64,000 nt of DNA, from contig NZ_QURB01000007.1 of assembly GCF_003402975.1 (NCBI RefSeq), positions 62,001 to 126,000 on the forward strand, read 5' to 3'. The translations under genes were made by a program, and so were the position numbers. The notes below the pieces were generated by a model, which saw nothing but the letters and a program-made list of their open reading frames with translations, searched no databases and was not told the DNA's origin. This document shows, piece after piece, positions 53,913 to 63,361 of this stretch (position 1 is its first letter; every line of letters starts with the position of its first letter). The DNA comes from Brumimicrobium aurantiacum. Its GTDB lineage: Bacteria; Bacteroidota; Bacteroidia; Flavobacteriales_D; Crocinitomicaceae.

Positions 53913-54854
53913 ATGAATGAAGAAAGCCTCTCTATTAGTAACAAAGCTACACGTCCTTCTCTTTTTAAACGGCTCTTAGCTTTAATCGTTGATACCATCA
54001 TCATCAGTTTGATAGGTTTCGCTACTAGTTTTTTATTTGAGGATTTCTATGTTTCCTTAGGTAATTTGGGGCCTCTTGTTGGTCTTATTTTCATGGTTTT
54101 ATATTTTTCAATATTTCAAAGTGAAATAGGTAAAGGTCAATCAATAGGTAAAAGAGCCATTGAAGCAAAAGTAACGGATATTAATGGAAATTTACTCACG
54201 TTCAAACAAGCTTTCTTAAGGGCTACAATTTTGTTCATTCCGTTCTATCTTGATAGTGTTTTCTTAATTTCTGAAGTTGGATTTTATTTTTCACTTCTCT
54301 TAAATTTGGCTGGTCTAGCCATTATTTATTTTATGTTGATCAATATTTCTCGAAGAGGCTTACATGATATTTTGATGAAAACGACTGTTGTGAATGCCGA
54401 TATTTCTGAAATTACAATAGATGAAGAAAATGATAAATCCAAAAAGAAAACCATAGGAATTACTGTGTTAACAGGTGTCTTGGTTGTTACTTCTGTATTC
54501 TTTAATAGTTTTTATAATGGTTTTACTGATTTGAGAGAAGCAAGAACGGAAATAGAAAAAATTGAAGAGGTGAGTTATGTGAATGGACTTTCGATTACAA
54601 ATTCAACTAGGATTATCAATGATGAAAGTCCATTTAATTTATCGTTGATCTTAGTTAGCGTAAAAGTAAATGACGAATCTTATTTAGACTTTGAGGAATA
54701 TAGCAATGATCTGTCAGATCAAATTTATTCTGTTGTTCAGCAGGAAGTGCCGGAAGCAAATGATGTAGATGAAGTTAATGTGACTTTAACTTATGGTTAT
54801 GATATCGGAATTTGGAATCATAAAAGAACCACAACGAAAACCTATGAAAGATAA
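53913..54854 (+). CDS. RDD-family membrane protein with periplasmic C-terminal domain
   Basis: A 313-residue protein. Residues of about 12-165 match RDD (RLLALIVDTIIISLIGFATS, GQSIGKRAIEAKVTDINGN). A further helix (IGITVLTGVLVVTSVFF) leads to a C-terminal soluble domain of about 115 residues that ends in TTTKTYER. The function of RDD proteins is unknown. The next gene starts within its last 11 bases. Confidence 0.8.
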   Translation: MNEESLSISNKATRPSLFKRLLALIVDTIIISLIGFATSFLFEDFYVSLGNLGPLVGLIFMVLYFSIFQSEIGKGQSIGKRAIEAKVTDINGNLLTFKQAFLRATILFIPFYLDSVFLISEVGFYFSLLLNLAGLAIIYFMLINISRRGLHDILMKTTVVNADISEITIDEENDKSKKKTIGITVLTGVLVVTSVFFNSFYNGFTDLREARTEIEKIEEVSYVNGLSITNSTRIINDESPFNLSLILVSVKVNDESYLDFEEYSNDLSDQIYSVVQQEVPEANDVDEVNVTLTYGYDIGIWNHKRTTTKTYER

Positions 54855-55431
54855 TTCAAAGTTCTTCATCGACACAAAAAGTCAGAAAATTTCAATTCGT
54901 GAGTTTATTAATAAGTTAAAATCTCAATCATTTGATTCATCCTCCGATCATATAGTTCAAACGAAAGATTTATCTTCAGAAAGGACGCATAAAATTGAAC
55001 TCAATAAAGACTTAATAAAGTATGATAACCACAGTTTTTATAAGGATTTGGCCCATCATATTTCGAGTCTAAATCCTAATTATGATTGTAGTTGGTTGAT
55101 TTCAGCTCAAGAAGTTCATGATTTATATTTTGAATATGAGCAAGAAAATGATTTAGATGATTATGTCTTTGATTTCTACAATAATGTGCGTCAAACCTTA
55201 AAAGAAAATCTTATTTCAATTCTAATTAAGCATCCAAAACAACCTGCGAAAAAACATGAGGAACTTTGGCAAGAATCTCATTTTGAAGCCTATTCTGAAA
55301 GTGGGTTTTCCGAACTTTCAGAAGACGACGTTATTGAATTAATTCAAGTGATTGGACTTAAAAAACTACTCACCAATTATCCTTGGACTATGATTGTTAA
55401 ATCCGCAAAGATTTGGTTACAAAAGTCGTAA
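54844..55431 (+). CDS. Hypothetical protein coupled to the RDD protein
   Basis: A 195-residue soluble, acidic, helix-rich protein of unknown family (TKDLSSERTHKIELNKDLI, DYVFDFYNNVRQTLKE). The ATG at 54844 overlaps the RDD gene stop by 11 bases in another frame, a translational-coupling layout. A start further upstream at 54793 would overlap more and is less likely. Function unknown. Confidence 0.6.
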   Translation: MKDNSKFFIDTKSQKISIREFINKLKSQSFDSSSDHIVQTKDLSSERTHKIELNKDLIKYDNHSFYKDLAHHISSLNPNYDCSWLISAQEVHDLYFEYEQENDLDDYVFDFYNNVRQTLKENLISILIKHPKQPAKKHEELWQESHFEAYSESGFSELSEDDVIELIQVIGLKKLLTNYPWTMIVKSAKIWLQKS

Positions 55432-55605
55432 AACAGTATTCAGGTTTAACTCCAAATTAAAAATGTTTCTAAGATTGATTTCTCCTTCAATTCGGTTTTG
55501 AATTGATATTTTATTTTTTAATTTTAAGTATCGGAAAAGGAAGTCAGACTACTACAAGAGTCAACTGTCACAAATTAATCACATCGTTAGAAGTTGATTA
55601 GTTAT

Positions 55606-55619
55606 CCCCCCCCCCCCCC
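55606..55619. repeat. Homopolymer tract of 14 cytosines
   Basis: Fourteen C residues in a row, followed by T and three more Cs, in the otherwise AT-rich 312-base gap 55432-55743, which holds no gene. It lies 125 bases before the acyl-CoA synthetase ATG. Tracts this long mutate by slippage; it may modulate transcription or be a base-calling artefact. Confidence 0.9.
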
Positions 55620-55743
55620 TCCCAAATTTGTAACTATTTGTCACTCATAAGGTTGTTTTTAGACGTTCACTACATTTGATACGATATTTTGTGTCATTTC
55701 TTCCTTACGTAAAAGTGAATATTAATAAAAATAAAATAATTTT

Positions 55744-56808
55744 ATGTCTAGTAAATCGTACGCAAATGGAACATGCAATACACCGTTGTTAGGAGAAACG
55801 ATCTCCGATAACTTATTTAAAGCAGTTCAAAAATATCCTAATAAAGAAGCTTTAGTTGTTCCACATCAAAATTATCGTGTTGATTATGCTACCTTTTGGA
55901 AGGATATAGAAGAGGTTGCAAAAGGACTAATGGCAATAGGTGTCGAAAAAGGAGACCGCGTTGGAATATGGTCTCCAAATCGTTTCGAATGGGTTTTAAT
56001 TCAATTTGCAACGGCAAGAATAGGCGCTATTTTGGTGAATGTTAATCCCGCTTATAAAGCACAAGAGCTTTCTTTTGCCATGAAACAATCCGAAATTAGT
56101 GTATTGGTAATGTCTAAAGGATTTCGCAAAACAAGTTACATTGAAATTTTAAATAAAGTAAAGAGTGAGTTTGACTTTTTAAGAGAAGTGATTGTCCTTG
56201 AAGAAGACTGGGAACAACTGATTAATGATGGTAACTCAATCAGTGATGACGAACTCAATTCACGTGAAAGTAGATTAGAGTTTGATGATCCAATCAATAT
56301 TCAATATACAAGTGGAACTACGGGATTCCCAAAAGGAGCTACTTTGTCACATCATAATATATTAAACAATGGATTTTTTGTAGGTGAACGTCTCGGCTAT
56401 ACAGGACGAGAAAAAGTATGTATTCCGGTTCCTCTTTATCATTGTTTTGGAATGGTATTAGGAAACATTGCGTGCACTACACACGGAGCTTGTATGATTT
56501 TAACAGGTGAAGCTTTTGAAGCAACACGTGTTTTGGAAATCGTTGAAGCAGAAAAAGCAACTTCTTTATACGGTGTTCCTGATGAAAAATATGGAGAACA
56601 AGTAATGGCATGGATCGTCTTAAAAGAAAATGCTCAAGTTTCTACTGATGCATTGAAAGCGTATTGTCAAGGTCAGATTGCAACTTACAAAATTCCGTAC
56701 TATTGGAAGTTTGTCAATGATTTCCCAACTACAGTCACTGGTAAGATTAGAAAAGTTGAAATGAGAGAAATGGCAACGAAGGAATTGGGGCTAAGCGAAC
56801 TTGTTTAA
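55744..56808 (+). CDS. Acyl-CoA synthetase with internal in-frame deletion
   Basis: A 354-residue AMP-binding enzyme that should activate fatty acids as acyl-AMP, then acyl-CoA. The N-terminal part is normal up to the P-loop YTSGTTGFPKG (about 189-199) and to TSLYGVP near 279. It then jumps straight to DEKYGEQVMAWIVLK, which in full-length relatives (about 540 residues) lies about 190 residues further on, after another GVP. Missing are the YGMTE-type adenylate motif, the hinge and most of the C-terminal subdomain's start. The terminal catalytic Lys region (TGKIRK) remains. The frame is open, so a protein may be made, but activity is doubtful. Confidence 0.85.
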   Translation: MSSKSYANGTCNTPLLGETISDNLFKAVQKYPNKEALVVPHQNYRVDYATFWKDIEEVAKGLMAIGVEKGDRVGIWSPNRFEWVLIQFATARIGAILVNVNPAYKAQELSFAMKQSEISVLVMSKGFRKTSYIEILNKVKSEFDFLREVIVLEEDWEQLINDGNSISDDELNSRESRLEFDDPINIQYTSGTTGFPKGATLSHHNILNNGFFVGERLGYTGREKVCIPVPLYHCFGMVLGNIACTTHGACMILTGEAFEATRVLEIVEAEKATSLYGVPDEKYGEQVMAWIVLKENAQVSTDALKAYCQGQIATYKIPYYWKFVNDFPTTVTGKIRKVEMREMATKELGLSELV

Positions 56809-56941
56809 TTAAATACAAAAGAATTAGTGCTATTGCCAGAATTTAATTGGTAATAGCACTTTAAACCACGAAAATTTCTGGTTAAAAATCCCCCTATGTT
56901 TATTTTGTTATATTTACCGCGCAATTAATAACAAATAAATT

Positions 56942-58186
56942 ATGCGTAGAGTTGTAATTACTGGAATGGGAGCCTTAACTCCAATAGGAAATTCAGTCGA
57001 AACTTTTTGGGAAAATGCAATCGCAGGTAAAAGTGGTGCAGGTCCAATTAAAACTTTTGATGCTTCAAAGTTTAAGACACAATTTGCTTGTGAATTAAAA
57101 GACTTTAAAGCCGAGGATCACCTCGATAGAAAAGAAAGAAAGAAATATGATATGTTCACGCAATACGCTTTAGTAGCGGTTGATGAAGCAGTGAAACAAG
57201 CAACAATAGATTTTGAATCTTTAGATTTAGATAGAGTAGGAGTCATTTGGGGTTCTGGAAATGGAGGAATCCAAACCTTCGAACAGCAGCTGAAAGAATA
57301 CAATGAAGGAGACGGAACACCGCGTTTTAATCCTTTCTTTATCCCAAGAATGTTAGTTGATATCGCCGCAGGTGTGATATCAATGAAATATGGATTGAAA
57401 GGAGTCAATTTTGCACCCGTTTCTGCTTGTGCAACATCCACAACAGCGATTATTGAAGCATTCAACTATATCCGTTGGAATAAAGCAGATATGATTGTTA
57501 CTGGAGGTTCAGAATCTCCTATTGGACCAGCTACAATTGGTGGATTCGGATCGTTAAAAGCGTTATCAACTAAAAATGATACACCTGAAACAGCTTCACG
57601 TCCTTTTGATGTGAATCGTGATGGATTTGTGATGGGAGAAGGTGCAGGAGCACTTGTTGTTGAAGAATTAGAACATGCTAAGCAACGTGGAGCAAACATT
57701 ATCGCTGAAATCGTTGGTGGTGGAATGGCTGCTGATGCTTATCACTTAACTGGAACACATCCTGAAGGAGAAGGTGCAATCAAAGGAATGAAATTAGCCC
57801 TTGAAGAAGCAGAGATTACGCCAGATCAAGTAGATTATGTAAACATGCACGCAACTTCAACACCAAATGGAGATGTGAGTGAAATTAAAGCTTTAGACGC
57901 TGTTTTTGAAAAACGTAGTTCTATGTTGGTAAGTGGAACAAAGTCTATGACGGGACATTTACTAGGTGCTGCTGGAGCAGTGGAAACTATTCTTTCTGCA
58001 CAAGCAATTAAACACCAAATGGTGCCACCAACAATTAATGTTGAAGATTTTGAAGAAGCTTGTAAAGACAGTTATAACTTCCCTGTAGGAAAAGGAGTTC
58101 CAGCCAAAGTTGATTATGCTTTAAGTAATACATTCGGTTTTGGTGGACATATTGCGGCGGTATTACTGAAACGCTACGAGGAATAA
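56942..58186 (+). CDS. fabF: 3-oxoacyl-ACP synthase II (FabF)
   Basis: A 414-residue condensing enzyme that elongates acyl-ACP in fatty-acid synthesis. The catalytic triad is Cys163 (VSACATSTTAIIEAF), His303 (VNMHATSTPNGD) and His339 (KSMTGHLLGAAGA). Full length. It stands alone with a terminator-like hairpin at 58292; a -7-like TATATTTA lies at 56909-56916. Confidence 0.95.
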   Translation: MRRVVITGMGALTPIGNSVETFWENAIAGKSGAGPIKTFDASKFKTQFACELKDFKAEDHLDRKERKKYDMFTQYALVAVDEAVKQATIDFESLDLDRVGVIWGSGNGGIQTFEQQLKEYNEGDGTPRFNPFFIPRMLVDIAAGVISMKYGLKGVNFAPVSACATSTTAIIEAFNYIRWNKADMIVTGGSESPIGPATIGGFGSLKALSTKNDTPETASRPFDVNRDGFVMGEGAGALVVEELEHAKQRGANIIAEIVGGGMAADAYHLTGTHPEGEGAIKGMKLALEEAEITPDQVDYVNMHATSTPNGDVSEIKALDAVFEKRSSMLVSGTKSMTGHLLGAAGAVETILSAQAIKHQMVPPTINVEDFEEACKDSYNFPVGKGVPAKVDYALSNTFGFGGHIAAVLLKRYEE

Positions 58187-58189
58187 GGA

Positions 58190-58545
58190 AAAATTACGCG
58201 GAGTCACGCAGAGTTACACCCATAGATTCGCGGCGGAAGGAAAGAAAGATTACGCTGAGTTCCGCAAAGGTACTCGCATAGATTCGTAAAGAAAAAAGAG
58301 GATAAAAAGAGAGGTCAAACCTCCTGCTTATCCTCTTTTTTCTATTGTAGGTGATTGATTCTATTGGGTAAAACCCCTCGCTTTTCGAAACCTTTTTTCT
58401 TCTCTGTGCGCCTTCTTTGCGAAAACATAGCGAATCTCAGCGTCATTTTCTGTTCTAGAAGTAAATCTGCTATTCCCTATTTTTTAGGCATTCATTTTTT
58501 CTCTGCGGCTTCTTTGCGAAAACTCCGCGAAACTTTGCGTTAGTT
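58190..58545. repeat. Four related copies of a short GC-richer intergenic repeat
   Basis: The gap between fabF and the DUF2279 gene (58187-58551) has no gene. Two direct copies (ATTACGCGGAGTCACGCAGA near 58194 and ATTACGCTGAGTTCCGCAAA near 58251, each followed by CATAGATTCG) face two inverted copies (CTTCTCTGTGCGCCTTCTTT near 58400 and CTCTGCGGCTTCTTTGCGAA near 58500). The fabF terminator sits between the pairs. The pattern resembles a dispersed repeat found between genes in many genomes. Confidence 0.7.
58292..58341 (+). terminator. Terminator after fabF
   Basis: AAAAAAGAGGATAA pairs with TTATCCTCTTTTTT over 14 bp, with an inner GAGGT/ACCTC hairpin in the loop. The A and T runs allow it to act in both directions. 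Confidence 0.75.
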
Positions 58546-58551
58546 TTATTC

Positions 58552-59451
58552 TTAGAAATAAAGCGGACTCACCTCAAATCTTTCCCCATTAAAAATAACC
58601 GCAGGAAACGGAACTTTTACATGATTGATGACCTTAAATAGTGTTTTTACCCATTTTCTTTTCGGGTTAAATTGCTCGAAGTCGATATCTAAAGAAAATA
58701 AATATTGACTTTTAGCATTCAATGGTTTTTGATTTGGGGCAAAGAAAAACTGGTTAAAATTTCCATAAATTTTCTCATCTATACTATATCCAAAACTAAA
58801 ACTCAACCATTTCGGGAAATTCGAACTATTTGATAAAAACTGACTAGGAGTTATAGATAACCAGTAGCTTTGACCATTGTAATCCTTTAATAACCGTTCA
58901 GCAACAGTTCCTCCAAGCACATTCGGTCTGTATTTCGCATAAGGAGAAAGATGTGCGCTAAACTTAATTTTCATTCGTTGTTCTTGCCAAAGTAAATCCT
59001 GCCAGACATACCAAAATATACCTGCTGTATTGGCACTAATATCGCTCCAAGAAAATCCCCAGTCTTTCGAATAACCATCCAACACTTCTAAACTAGTCAA
59101 ATAACCGAAGGCAACAGAAGAACCAATTAATAAACTTTGATTGCGGTTTAAACCCGACCACTTATATGTTGAAGTTATGTTTTTTGTAATGAGGTTCCCA
59201 GTGTAAAAATGACCTATTTTATCCATTCCTAACCATTGCTTACTATCATCGAAGGTGTGAAATTCATTGGTCCAACTGTCTTTGTACCATACATTCTTCA
59301 AAGCTAGGATACTTCCAGTCCATCCACCAGCGATAGCTCCACTTGTCCATGCAGTTCTTGACGCGTTAAAGCTTGTGTCCTTTTCAAAAAATGACTGAGC
59401 ATGACAATTTAATTTCAATAATAAGATGAAAATTAGGAACAGTTTTTTCAC
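58552..59451 (-). CDS. DUF2279 family exported protein
   Basis: A 299-residue exported protein with a signal peptide (FLIFILLLKLNCHAQ). It matches DUF2279: GMDKIGHFYTGNLITKN, GFSWSDISANTAGIFWYVWQ, and KIKFSAHLSPYAKYRP. The C-terminal part looks like outer-membrane strands (WLSFSFGYSIDE). Function unknown. It starts with GTG at 59451. The gene is in the accessory-like end of the window, next to repeats. Confidence 0.78.
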   Translation of the reverse strand: MKKLFLIFILLLKLNCHAQSFFEKDTSFNASRTAWTSGAIAGGWTGSILALKNVWYKDSWTNEFHTFDDSKQWLGMDKIGHFYTGNLITKNITSTYKWSGLNRNQSLLIGSSVAFGYLTSLEVLDGYSKDWGFSWSDISANTAGIFWYVWQDLLWQEQRMKIKFSAHLSPYAKYRPNVLGGTVAERLLKDYNGQSYWLSITPSQFLSNSSNFPKWLSFSFGYSIDEKIYGNFNQFFFAPNQKPLNAKSQYLFSLDIDFEQFNPKRKWVKTLFKVINHVKVPFPAVIFNGERFEVSPLYF

Positions 59452-59553
59452 GTGTTAAAAGTAAGGAATTTTGAATATCAAATGAAAATTTTGTTGTTGG
59501 GTTGTGTAGGGGCGTAATGCAATACGCACCTACACCAATTCTCCTCAAAAAAT

Positions 59554-61218
59554 CTATTTATTCAATTGAACCTCAAAATGAAAATCAACAATATCACCAA
59601 CCTTAGCAGAAGAAGGCATTCCATATTGTGTTTTGTCCACTGAAGATTTCCCCCAAAGTACCATGACTTCTTTTCCGTTGTTTGTACCAATACCTACTAA
59701 TTTCAAAGTTACTTCCAAAGGATTTGAATATCCTAACATATTGAAAGTTCCTTCTAGTAGATATGCGTCATCCTTTTTCGTAAATTGATCCGATTCGAAA
59801 GTGATTTCAGGAAATTTCTCTTCATGGAAATACTCTTTGTCCATTAATGATTCATCTCGCATTGAATTATAAGTAGAAATATGTTTAACCGGTATTGTTA
59901 CTTTGATATTCGCATTTTCATGTGTTTCATTAATTGCAAGCTCTCCTTTAATGTTTGTAAATTCACCTTTTGTTCTTCCATCTTCAGGCCCTAATTCAAA
60001 AAATACTTTTGAGCTTTTTTCATCTATTTTCCAGGTACTTTTTTCTTTTGGAAAGACTTTTCCATTGGGCTCGTCTAATTTTTCATGATAGCTTAAGTTT
60101 TGTTGCTCACTTTGATTATTTTCTTCTCCAGAAGCTTCAATTCCTAAGGCATTTAAATCAATTCCAGAACTTTGCTGAACCGGTTTTAGATAAGGTGAAA
60201 ATAGGAGGATGGCACCCAATGATATTAAATGTAAGCCCACTAAATTATCATTGTTTTTCAATGCACTAAAAATCATTGTAATTAATCCTAATCCTATCAT
60301 ATAGCTCGTAAGTGTTAACATTCCGCCTAATCTTTCTAACTGTGTATATGCAAATCCGATAAGGAATAAGATAATAATAGGCGCGAGAATACTTTTGAGC
60401 ACCGGAAGGAATTGCCAATTCCCTTTTGACTTTTGTCCTAGATTAATGAATAGTGAATAGATTACCGCTAAAAATCCAGCCATGAATAAACCTTCGAGGA
60501 CTTCACCATTTTTAAGGTCTAAGCTTTGAAACCCATATTTTTCAAGTAAAATATAAGCACTTGAAATCAAGAATAAAGTTGATCCTGAAGTGAGTAATGT
60601 ACTGCTTTTTAGATTGAATTTATTACGTGTTACGAAAGCGGAAGATAGCATAAATGTTGCTGCAACGAGTAAACTTATCTTTCCAACCAAGAAATTTCCA
60701 ATAACGGCGATTATACCAATAAAAACTAAAGTGAGTGCATTGTGAAAACTGTGTTTGTTTTCATCGTTCCATTCAAGTGTGGTAATTTTTGTGATTCCAA
60801 GGGTAACTACTTTATCACATGTGAATATTATTACTGGAGCCAAGGCACTCACGAAGGCAATTCCTGAAAGAACCAAAACATCATCTATTTTTTGATTGAG
60901 AAATGAATGTTCTGCGATTTGAGGGTAAATGTAAAAGACGCCACTTAATGCAATTGGAATAAGGGCAAAAAGTTTTTTTGAACTTTGTTTTGCAAATATG
61001 CCCACAGCAAAACTAATTGTGAGTACTGAAATTAAAAGGTAGGCAAGTAAATGATTCGCATTGGATCCATCGAGCATAAAATCTCTCGAAAGGATTAAAG
61101 AAAGTAGTCCAAGTATAAAAGCACTGACCATTAGGATTGCTGTACTCTTATTTTTGATTAAACCGATAACGGTAAAACTTCCTGTGATAAGGGCAATCGT
61201 TGCTGAAATTGTTTCCAT
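59554..61218 (-). CDS. Polytopic membrane protein fused to a YceI domain
   Basis: A 554-residue protein. Residues 1-350 contain about eleven or twelve hydrophobic helices of no recognised family. After an acidic linker, about 385-554 is a YceI lipocalin-like domain (STWKIDEKSSKVFFE, SLMDKEYFHEEKFPEITFES, SSVDKTQYGMPSSAKVGD). YceI domains bind isoprenoid or fatty-acyl lipids and are normally stand-alone periplasmic proteins. The fusion suggests a lipid or quinone handling membrane protein; this is inference. A terminator hairpin of rpsA lies upstream. Confidence 0.75.
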   Translation of the reverse strand: METISATIALITGSFTVIGLIKNKSTAILMVSAFILGLLSLILSRDFMLDGSNANHLLAYLLISVLTISFAVGIFAKQSSKKLFALIPIALSGVFYIYPQIAEHSFLNQKIDDVLVLSGIAFVSALAPVIIFTCDKVVTLGITKITTLEWNDENKHSFHNALTLVFIGIIAVIGNFLVGKISLLVAATFMLSSAFVTRNKFNLKSSTLLTSGSTLFLISSAYILLEKYGFQSLDLKNGEVLEGLFMAGFLAVIYSLFINLGQKSKGNWQFLPVLKSILAPIIILFLIGFAYTQLERLGGMLTLTSYMIGLGLITMIFSALKNNDNLVGLHLISLGAILLFSPYLKPVQQSSGIDLNALGIEASGEENNQSEQQNLSYHEKLDEPNGKVFPKEKSTWKIDEKSSKVFFELGPEDGRTKGEFTNIKGELAINETHENANIKVTIPVKHISTYNSMRDESLMDKEYFHEEKFPEITFESDQFTKKDDAYLLEGTFNMLGYSNPLEVTLKLVGIGTNNGKEVMVLWGKSSVDKTQYGMPSSAKVGDIVDFHFEVQLNK

Positions 61219-61292
61219 TTTTATATCTTTTGTATAAAATTACATGAAAATTTGTAATTCTATCTTAACATAGGATAAGAACTGAATTTTCT

Positions 61293-61330
61293 CTAAAAAA
61301 AAATCCCGTTTCTAAAAAGAAACGGGATTT
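61293..61330 (-). terminator. Terminator of rpsA
   Basis: AAATCCCGTTTC and GAAACGGGATTT pair perfectly over 12 bp around a 6-nt loop. On the minus strand a run of nine Ts follows. It lies 23 bases past the rpsA stop. Confidence 0.9.
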
Positions 61331-61352
61331 AAGATTTATCATGTTTGGAAAA

Positions 61353-63128
61353 TTATTTTCCGTCCATTTTGTCTTTAAGTGCAGCAAGTGCGTCTAAATC
61401 ACCTAATGTTGATTTTTCAGCTCCTTTGTTTACATCCTTAATTGCTTTAGAATTACCGCCAGACTTACCAGACTTCTTAGTTGTTGGTTTGTCTTCTCCT
61501 TCTTCAAAAGTTCTCAAGTGAGAAACAACGATTTTCTTAGCATCTTTGTTGAACTCAATAACTTTAAAGTCAAGTTGCTCTTCTACTTTCGCATTAGAAC
61601 CATCTTCTTTACGCATGTGCTTAGCAGGACAAATTCCTTCTACACCGTAAGGTAAAGAAACGATACCAGACTTATCTTTTTGTTCAACGATTGTTCCTTG
61701 GTGTACTGAACCTTCTCCGAAGATAGTTTCAAATACATCCCATGGATTCTCTTCAAGTTGTTTGTGACCTAGAGAGATTCTTCTGTTTTCTTGGTCGATT
61801 TCAAGAACAACAACTTCCATTTCTTCTCCTACTTTGCAGAATTCAGATGGATGTTTGATTTTCTTTTGCCAAGAAAGGTCAGAGATATGAATTAATCCGT
61901 CAACACCTTCTTCTAATTCAACGAATACACCGAAGTTAGTGAAGTTACGAACTTTAGCTTTGTGCTTAGATTGTACTGGGTAACGGTTTTCAATTTGCTC
62001 CCATGGATCTGGCATCAATTGTTTGATACCTAGAGACATTTTACGCTCTTCGCGGTCTAAAGTTAAAACAACAGCTTCAACTTCATCTCCTACTTTAAGG
62101 AAATCTTGTGCAGTTCTCAAGTGTTGAGACCAGCTCATTTCAGATACGTGAATTAATCCTTCAACACCTGGTGCGATTTCAACGAATGCTCCGTAATCAG
62201 CAAGTACTACAACTTTACCTTTTACTTTATCACCTACGTTCATACCTTCATCCAATGCATCCCAAGGATGTGCTTGAAGTTGTTTCAATCCAAGTGCGAT
62301 ACGTTTCTTATCGTCATCGAAGTCAAGGATTACAACGTTTAATTTTTGATCAAGCTCTACAATCTCCTCTGGGTGGTTTACACGTCCCCAAGAAAGATCT
62401 GTAATGTGAACAAGACCGTCAACACCACCTAAGTCGATGAATACACCGTAAGAAGTAATGTTTTTAACTGTACCTTCAAGAACCTGTCCTTTTTCAAGAC
62501 CAGAGATAATTTGTTTTTTCTGCTCTTCAAGCTCTGCTTCAATAAGCGCTTTGTGAGAAACAACAACGTTTCTAAATTCTTGGTTGATCTTAACAACACG
62601 GAACTCCATGTCTTTACCTACGTACATGTCGTAGTCACGGATAGGCTTAACATCAATTTGAGATCCTGGCAAGAATGCCTCGATTCCAAATACGTCAACG
62701 ATAAGTCCACCTTTTGTTCTACATTTAACGTGACCAGTGATAACTTCACCAGTTTTCAACACTTCGTTAACTCTATCCCAAGCGTGGTGCATACGTGCAG
62801 TCTTGTGAGAAACAACAAGTTGACCATTACGGTCTTCTTGTGACTCAACAAAAACAACAACTTCATCACCTACTGCTAGGTCTGGGTTGTAACGAAATTC
62901 GTTAATTGCAATAACTCCTTCTGATTTGTAACCAATGTTTACAACAACCTCACGGTCTGTAATTGCTACAACTTTTCCAAGAATTACTTCTTTCTCAGTA
63001 ATAGAAGTTAATGTTGCTTCATACGTATCTGCGTATTCAGCGTGTTGTGCTTGAGTATACCCTTCGTTTGCTAGTCCTTCCCAGTCAAAGTCAGCGTTAC
63101 CCTGTTCAATAATTTTGTTTTCAGCCAT
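61353..63128 (-). CDS. rpsA: 30S ribosomal protein S1
   Basis: A 591-residue RNA-binding protein that brings mRNA to the 30S subunit. Six S1 (OB) domains can be followed (for example VVVNIGYKSEGVIAINEF, GVFIDLGGVDGLVHITDLSW, GAFVEIAPGVEGLIHVSEMSW, GVFVELEEGVDGLIHISDLSW). The C-terminal tail is Lys/Gly/Ser-rich. S1 matters especially in Bacteroidota, which use little Shine-Dalgarno pairing. It has a strong promoter (63237-63267) and a structured leader. Confidence 0.96.
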   Translation of the reverse strand: MAENKIIEQGNADFDWEGLANEGYTQAQHAEYADTYEATLTSITEKEVILGKVVAITDREVVVNIGYKSEGVIAINEFRYNPDLAVGDEVVVFVESQEDRNGQLVVSHKTARMHHAWDRVNEVLKTGEVITGHVKCRTKGGLIVDVFGIEAFLPGSQIDVKPIRDYDMYVGKDMEFRVVKINQEFRNVVVSHKALIEAELEEQKKQIISGLEKGQVLEGTVKNITSYGVFIDLGGVDGLVHITDLSWGRVNHPEEIVELDQKLNVVILDFDDDKKRIALGLKQLQAHPWDALDEGMNVGDKVKGKVVVLADYGAFVEIAPGVEGLIHVSEMSWSQHLRTAQDFLKVGDEVEAVVLTLDREERKMSLGIKQLMPDPWEQIENRYPVQSKHKAKVRNFTNFGVFVELEEGVDGLIHISDLSWQKKIKHPSEFCKVGEEMEVVVLEIDQENRRISLGHKQLEENPWDVFETIFGEGSVHQGTIVEQKDKSGIVSLPYGVEGICPAKHMRKEDGSNAKVEEQLDFKVIEFNKDAKKIVVSHLRTFEEGEDKPTTKKSGKSGGNSKAIKDVNKGAEKSTLGDLDALAALKDKMDGK

Positions 63129-63236
63129 TTTGGCGTTTTTAATTGTATTTCAAGCAATCTTATTAACTTGAAAGATGTTTATATTAAATCGTCGATATAA
63201 GATTAACGATATCCCAATTTGCTTTAAATTGGAGTG

Positions 63237-63267
63237 CAAAGATAAAGTATATTTAATTGAAAGACAA
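63237..63267 (-). promoter_or_regulatory. Strong promoter of rpsA with a structured leader
   Basis: On the minus strand TTG (63265-63267), a 20-base spacer and -7 TATCTTTG (63237-63244), an exact match to the Bacteroidota consensus. The expected leader is about 100 nt and begins with a hairpin of CCAATTT and AAATTGG around a 5-nt loop. Confidence 0.65.
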
Positions 63268-63361
63268 AATGAAAAGGGGAAAAGTGTGATTTAATTTAGA
63301 TTTAATGGATTAAACCTTATCAATCACTTTTTTTATGGAATTAATTTCTAAATGTTAACGT

